From: Coriaria nepalensis
Taxonomy: Eukaryota; Streptophyta; Magnoliopsida; Cucurbitales; Coriariaceae
DNA length: 64,000 nucleotides
Assembly (NCBI GenBank): GCA_027186245.1
Contig: CP114497.1
Span: 8,191,501-8,255,500 of the forward strand
Direction: 5' to 3'
The position numbers and the translations under genes were made by a program. The stretch's first letter is position 1. Each line of letters begins with the position of its first letter. Shown piece by piece: positions 58,506 through 64,000 of the stretch. The notes beneath the pieces were generated by a model. The model was not told where the DNA came from and searched no databases. It saw only the letters and a list, made by a program, of their open reading frames with translations.

Positions 58506-59053
58506 CACATTGCAAACATATTTCTCTCATATCTACAATGAGCATGAAAAGAGTGATGCTTGATATAGAAATAGCATATCTTGGTAGAGCAAGCATAACT
58601 ACAATTTGAGCATGAAAATAGTTTTTCTTGATATAGTAGTAAAGGTAAAAATATTTTATTTTATTTTTTCTTTCATTATTTAATATAAACAGATTTCCCT
58701 CTCATTTTTAAAGTAAATAAATAAATAATTAATTATTTTTTTAAAAAAATAAATTAACGTATAATATAAATAATCTGACGTGAAAATATGATTTTCAATT
58801 AAAAAAAATTATATATATATATATATATAATTATTGTAATAAAAAAGGGGGTGTTACATGAGTTTACAGATAATTCCGAATATTCAGCCCAATTTCGCTT
58901 TCGCTTTCTCCAAGTCAAAGTCACGGAATAAACACTCGCAATTCTTTCAATTCTGCTTTCTTTTCTTTTCTTTTTTTCTTTTTTTTTTTTTTTTGGAAAA
59001 AGCTGTCTGCAATTCTTTTGATCTTCTTCTGAACTCCAGTTTGAATTGGGGAA
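58506..59053. other. Intergenic DNA and probable 5' leader of the PMP22 gene
   Basis: AT-rich, with a TA run at 58810-58828 and a T tract at about 58965-58994 shortly before the Mpv17/PMP22 start. No coding sequence recognised. Confidence 0.45.
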
Positions 59054-60095
59054 ATGTTTAAGGCATGGAAATGGTACCAGAATTGCTTGGCTGTTCACCC
59101 GGTCAAAACGCAGGTCATTAGCTCCGGTTTGATTTGGGGTTTTGGCGATATAGCTGCCCAGGCGATTACTCACTCCACTGCCCAGAATCCACCTCGAATA
59201 CAGGTAGTACAACAAACCCTAATTTAGTTTGTTTGTTATTTCTTTCTGTTGATTTTACAATGTTTGGGGCAAAAGCAAAATGGGTTTTCCCCAAAATTGG
59301 ATTATTTATTTAATATTTTTTTTCATGAACCCCCTTTAAATTCCCTAATTTCATTGATGGAAATTCTTTATACTTCTAATTTTGGGGGTACTATGATGGG
59401 TGACAAAATTGAATCTTGATAAAAAAATTATGTGCATTAAAAAAAAAAAAAGAATTGCATGGAGATTTGACAAAAAAGTTAAAATTAAAAATTTTCATGA
59501 ATCAGAATGAAGATAATGAGTTCAAGATCAATTGGAGACGAGTGGCTACAACGAGCTTGTTCGGGTTGGGATTTGTCGGTCCGGTTGGACATTTGTGGTA
59601 AGCATTTTCTTACAAGATAGACTGAAAAATGAAAGTAGTCATTTGGATAGGGATGTTGTTATATATGTAAATGTGTATAGGTATGAAGGATTGGACCGGT
59701 TCATAAGGTCAAGGCAAAATATGAGACCCAACTCCTTCCGTTTTGTTGCAACCAAAGTAGCCCTTGATGGCATCCTTTTCGGGCCATTTGATCTACTCGT
59801 TTTCTTCACTTACATGGGTTTCTCTACCGGAAAGAGCATTCCTCAAATCAAGGAAGATGTGAAGAGGGATTTTCTTCCGGCATTAATTCTAGAAGGAGGC
59901 ATATGGCCAGCGGTTCAAATTGTAAATTTCCGGTTTGTTCCAGTGAGGTATCAACTTCTGTATGTCAACTTGTTCTGCCTTTTAGATAGCTGCTTCTTGT
60001 CGTGGCTCGAGCAGCAACAAGATGCTGCTTGGAAACAATGGATCAAATCTCTTGTACATAACAGGGAAACCAAAGAAAAAGGGGAAGGTCGATGA
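59054..60095 (+). CDS. Mpv17/PMP22 family membrane protein, complete
   Basis: Small four-helix membrane protein of the Mpv17/PMP22 family, found in peroxisomal or mitochondrial inner membranes; the transported solute is not established. Exons are 59054-59203, 59506-59597 and 59681-60095, all GT-AG with matching phase, giving 218 residues. Family signatures visible: an N-terminal WKWYQNCLAVHPVKTQVISS, the exon 2 block FGLGFVGPVGHLWYEGLD, ALDGILFGPFDLLVFF, and the C-terminal GGIWPAVQIVNFRFVPVRYQ followed by DSCFLSWLEQQ. The charged C-terminus NRETKEKGEGR is typical of variable family tails. The start is the first ATG of a well-conserved N-terminus. Introns are short and T-rich. No damage is seen. 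Confidence 0.92.
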
Positions 60096-61677
60096 TTTTT
60101 TTTATTTTTTTTTCCCAATTATAGTGGGAGAACGATAATTGTTTAAGACAGAAAAAAAGACAAAAAAAAAAGCCAACTCGTGTTGTTTAAGTTGGGAATG
60201 CTTCATGGGAGAGTTGAGAACTTGGCTTTTACTCGATGCATCTTATTAGCAGTTTGATAAACCGGGATTTTTTCAATTAGATTGTTAATCTCAATATTTC
60301 TTCCTTTCTAAAAAAAAATGGTATCGATTGGTTTCTCTGGCTGTCATTTTGCTTGATTGTTTTTGCTGTCTCTTACGTCCGAACAATCAGAGCATCGAAA
60401 TTTCAATTTTTGAAGAGCTTGATTAGTTGATTTGAGCAAAGGCTTAGCCTATGTGTACATGAAACATTGTAAAATGCTTAGTCTCCTGGTAAAAGATACA
60501 TAACAGAAACAATGAAGAAGAAAGGGAATTGACCCAATTGACTAGGCCTTTCCTCTGTCAAAGATGGTGCCGTAGAGATAGGTAGCCATCCAGTTTTTAA
60601 GTCTGGTGACTGGTGGCAGCGGAGTGAGAGCACTAACCGGTGTATATGAGCTCGAGGGGATCAGTCTTGGTTCCTATAATAAGGTGTATACGGACTCAAA
60701 TCTTGAAGGTAGAAATCTAGTTCATAATATGATAGTAGGGATTCTATATATAGTGAAGTGGGATTTGAGACCTCAGAGGATCTTGATCATATGGTTTCAA
60801 AGTCAAATAACTATACCCAATTGGTATTATGGTGTCTGGTTTTCTTAATGGCTGAGCATGCCGCCTTTCGACTTCAAACTTCTCAGACTTTCCGCAATGT
60901 ATACTTGAGAGGGAAATGCACATAAAGATTTAGTAGCCAACATAGAAGAAGCGATTCATCTCCTTTTAGTAGTAATATAACTTCTAACTAGTAAGAATTT
61001 TGTTCGCTTGCACTTTTTTAAGTGACATTAACACCTTCTTAGGGAATTAGAAAAAAAAAACATTTGAATTTAAACAAAATAATATACATAATATGAGACA
61101 TACTTGTTTGATTTGAAACTAAGCTTAGTTTATTAAAAAAATTATCAGATTATTTAAAATTAATAAAATGACAATTTTTAAATAATATATCAAACTTTTA
61201 CTAATAACTACTTAATCCTAAACCATATAAGTTTCCCTTTCTAATGTATAAACATCTTACCAATCATTTATGGTCGTGCCGGATATAAATATATACTATC
61301 TGATATATCTATCATTTTAACTAACGGATATATATTTGACATCTTAATTTTTAAAAAATATTCATCATATCGGACGATTACAGCAACAATATTTTTACAT
61401 AACCCTACCATTATCGGTTAGTTTTAAAAGATTTTACTAATTAAAAATATTTTAAATTAACTTAAATAACTCCGAATAAATAAATTATTTAAAAAATTAT
61501 TTAAATTTTTTTTGGCGCCATAAGTAACTATCTTCTTCGTTTCTGTTAAACACGTAAAACGGACGACGCAGAATATCGGGGAGAAAAAACGCTACGGAGA
61601 CTCCCCTTTTGGCTTTTAATCCTTCATCTCCGACCAGCCTCCCCCCTCGATACACTCAAGCTCTTACTGCGCTGAAA
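60096..61677. other. Intergenic DNA
   Basis: The first 250 bp are likely the PMP22 3' UTR. A frame at 60606-60848 is open but unfamiliar. From about 61030 the DNA is AT-rich. At about 61513-61670 it becomes GC-richer, in the position of the promoter and 5' UTR of the La copy. Confidence 0.45.
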
Positions 61678-64000
61678 ATGGAGGCCCCTTCTCTAGACGA
61701 AGAGACCTCGAAGAAAGTTCTTCGTCAGGTCATAAATCCATTCATGATATTTGCTTTCTTTTTTTCTTCTTTGCTGATTGTGCTTTCCACGTTCGATTTG
61801 ATTGCGGTCGTTTTTTTCCTTTCACTTCCCTTGAATTTTTTTTCGATGACGGTTTTTGTTTTTACAGGTTGAGTTCTACTTTGGCGATAGTAATCTTCCT
61901 AGAGATAACTTTCTGAAGAAATCCATCACTGAAAGCGCAGATGGAAGTATCCTTACTCTCTAGTTGTCTTTTCTCTCTAAAGCCTCCATCTTTATGTCAG
62001 TTTTTCATTAATTAGATTTCAAAAAATAGTAGATTTTGGTGTACGAAGAATGTGATATTCCTCTGTTACAAAGTATATTGAGCTATATCATTTCCGATTT
62101 TGGTGTATGAAGTTGATTATTTGCTTTGTTCTTAACTTTGTTAAAAGTGGTTACATTGGCTTTAATATGTTCGTTTACTCAGATGCGAAACCATCTGAAT
62201 TTGGGAGACGTGAAGCCTGATGAAGTCCCTGAGTCTACTGTAAAGGCGGTTGCTAATACGCTTAGAAAGTCTACTTCTGTTAAGGTTTCGGAAGATGGTT
62301 AATTGTTGAGCGTGTTATTCTTCTTCTGATTCACTAATTTGATCTCTGTTATGCAGAAAAAAAAAAGGAAGTTGACATGAAAAACTGAGATAAGTTGAAG
62401 TAGAAAACTTAATCAAATATGATTATTTCTATTGAATTGAAGTGATTTTAGTTGCCATGTGTGGTTGATTATTGACGTTTTTATTATCTTATTGTTATTT
62501 TTCTTGGGCTCAATGTTGTTTTGGTCTTAAGGTTGGTAGGATCGCTGAACTCTCAAAGCCAGATGAGTTAATAGAGCAGTTGGACATAAGAACAGTAGCT
62601 GCTTCACCATTTGAGTATGCAGTGAAGCGTGAAGATGTGGAGTCTTACTTCCGTCAATTTTCCAAGGTATGATTCAACTATTATAATTATGTCCATATGA
62701 TACTTAGGATACTGGACTACTGAATGCCCTTTAATATTGTTGACAGTGTGTTCTTATATTTGATAGACGTTTCTTAGTGAGACATAAAAATTTGGAAAGA
62801 GTTCTATAAAATTTGATTAAATCATTTCAGGTTAGTAGTGTGAGGCTCCCTCGTCATGTTGCTGATAAAAGGTTCTTTTGCGGCCCTGCTTGGTTGAGTT
62901 TTCAACAAAAGAAGATGCTGAAATGGTTCTAAAGCAAAGTTTGTCTTATGCGGGTGTTGAACTGGTGATAAAACCCAAGTGCCTTGATTTTTTTTTTATA
63001 AAAAATAAAATTGGTGATATATATGTCTACGAACAAAGGTGTTTGTGGTTCTTTGCATGCTAGTGTCTGAACGATATTCCGACTATCAATGTAAACCTTC
63101 ACCTTTTAATATTATAATTCCAACGTAAACCTTCAGTCTGAACGATCTGAAAACTCTCGTTCTTCGATGAATTCAGCTCATAAAGATAACTCAGGTTTAG
63201 AAGTCAAGTAAGCATCTTATTCAACTCTTAAAGTATCTGGGCTTCCTTGGTCCACCCTCCCTTATCCAGTATCTTGCTGACCTTATTATACTGATGATGT
63301 TTGCAGCTACCCAAAGGGCTTAATTGTTGAAAGCACATCAGCTGAAGGTTCCACTGAGCATAATGAAACTCATGCGCCGGCTCCTGAAAGTGATGAAACA
63401 GTCAAAACGGAAGACGGAACCCAAGGAGAATATTGCAGAGACAAAAGAAAAGGTTGATGACAAAAATGGTGTGGAGAGTGAAGGAAAGGAAAATGAAGGA
63501 GAAGAGCAGACCTTTAAAGTTCCCACTGAAGAAGGCGGTAAGACTGAAGAATAACCCACAGCTGCTTTCTGCAAAGATAACATGAATGTAGTTATGTGCG
63601 AAGATCTGAAGAGTATCTTTCAGAAGTTTGGCACTGTCAAAGGTAAAATCAACTACCTTCTCCTTTCCAATGGATTCATACCTTATGGCATGTTTTGTGA
63701 TGATTTTGGTCTAGGTTTGAACCTTGCTATCTCTTCCTTTCCCAAATCATCTTCTCCAATCATCTCCATCATTATTTTCTGAGATTAGGCTTTTCTCAAA
63801 GATATTCAATGAGAAAGTTCATTCACTCTGACATTCCTACACCCTTTTCTTTTCCCTCCTGTTGAAGTACATTGACTTCAAGATGGGAGAAAATTCAGGT
63901 TTCCTCAGGTTCAACGAACCTGAAGCTGCTTTGAAAGCCCGTACTGCTTCAGTGCTTGCAGAAAAAGGTGGCTTGGATGTTAAGAATTACATCGCTATCT
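61678..64000 (+). pseudogene. LA1: La RNA-binding protein gene copy with disabled frame, runs off the window
   Basis: La proteins bind the U-rich 3' ends of new RNA polymerase III transcripts. This copy keeps intron-exon layout: MEAPSLDEETSKKVLRQ (61678-61728), the La-motif piece VEFYFGDSNLPRDNFLKKSI (from 61868), MRNHLNLGDVKPDEVPEST (from about 62183), KPDELIEQLDIRTVAASPFE then FRQFSK (to 62667), VSSVRLPRHVADKRFF (from 62831), NYPKGLIVE (about 63306), CEDLKSIFQKFGTVK, and KMGENSGFLRFNEPEAALKA (about 63882 on). Damage: the usual VSLALICSFS segment after ADG is frame-broken, the splice into VGRIAELSKP lacks its expected acceptor, a base appears lost in CGPA/LVEFSTKED near 62886, a frame change occurs near 63410, and TAA interrupts at 63552-63554. 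Introns remain, so it arose by DNA duplication rather than retroposition. The 3' end lies outside. Confidence 0.75.

Noticed and set aside
60606..60848. 80-codon plus-strand open frame downstream of the PMP22 gene
   Set aside because: Unfamiliar translation with no exon signals; could be a decayed repeat, but this cannot be supported.

Overview
The window is nuclear DNA from a flowering plant, most likely a eudicot. Genes are split by many short GT-AG introns with AT-rich sequence, intergenic DNA is very AT-rich, and the readable proteins match plant families: TEBICHI, YUCCA auxin synthase, plant-type TauE/SafE, PPR proteins, pollen-type pectate lyase and DUF630/DUF632. I cannot name the species. 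All exon models were assembled by hand from reading frame, splice signals and recalled family sequence.

Layout. Positions 1-815 (minus) hold the 5' part of a DUF630/DUF632 (NRG2-like) gene. It sits head to head with a complete 26-exon TEBICHI / DNA polymerase theta gene (1332-12334, plus). The 516 bp between their start codons carries an E2F-type site and a cluster of AACGG (MSA-like) cores. From 12.4 to 26 kb there is a gene-poor AT-rich stretch with a dead hAT transposase (13.9-15.4 kb, minus). A complete four-exon YUCCA6-like auxin synthase follows (26326-28750, plus).

From 29 to 43.7 kb the sequence is a graveyard of repeats: a decayed, inverted rDNA piece (18S 3' part-ITS1-5.8S-ITS2) abutting a broken L1-type LINE, a second dead hAT transposase (about 36-38.4 kb, plus), and an RTE-type LINE endonuclease fragment (41.8-42.5 kb).

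From 43.7 to 60.1 kb the region is gene-dense again: a ten-exon TauE/SafE transporter (minus), an eleven-exon signal peptide peptidase (minus) carrying an exact 183-bp tandem duplication over exon 3 and a hAT-like insertion in an intron, a dead PPR gene (minus), a two-exon pectate lyase (minus), a second dead PPR gene (minus), and a three-exon Mpv17/PMP22 gene (plus). The window ends inside a La-protein gene copy (61678-64000, plus) that keeps exon structure but has stops and frameshifts.

The genes have unrelated jobs (DNA repair, auxin synthesis, transport, ER intramembrane proteolysis, cell-wall pectin cleavage), as is usual in a plant chromosome; there is no operon or cluster logic. I found no new biological system. 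The points most worth a second look are the exact 183-bp duplication in SPP, the three pseudogenes within about 12 kb, the inverted rDNA/LINE junction, and the cell-cycle motif cluster in the TEBICHI divergent promoter.
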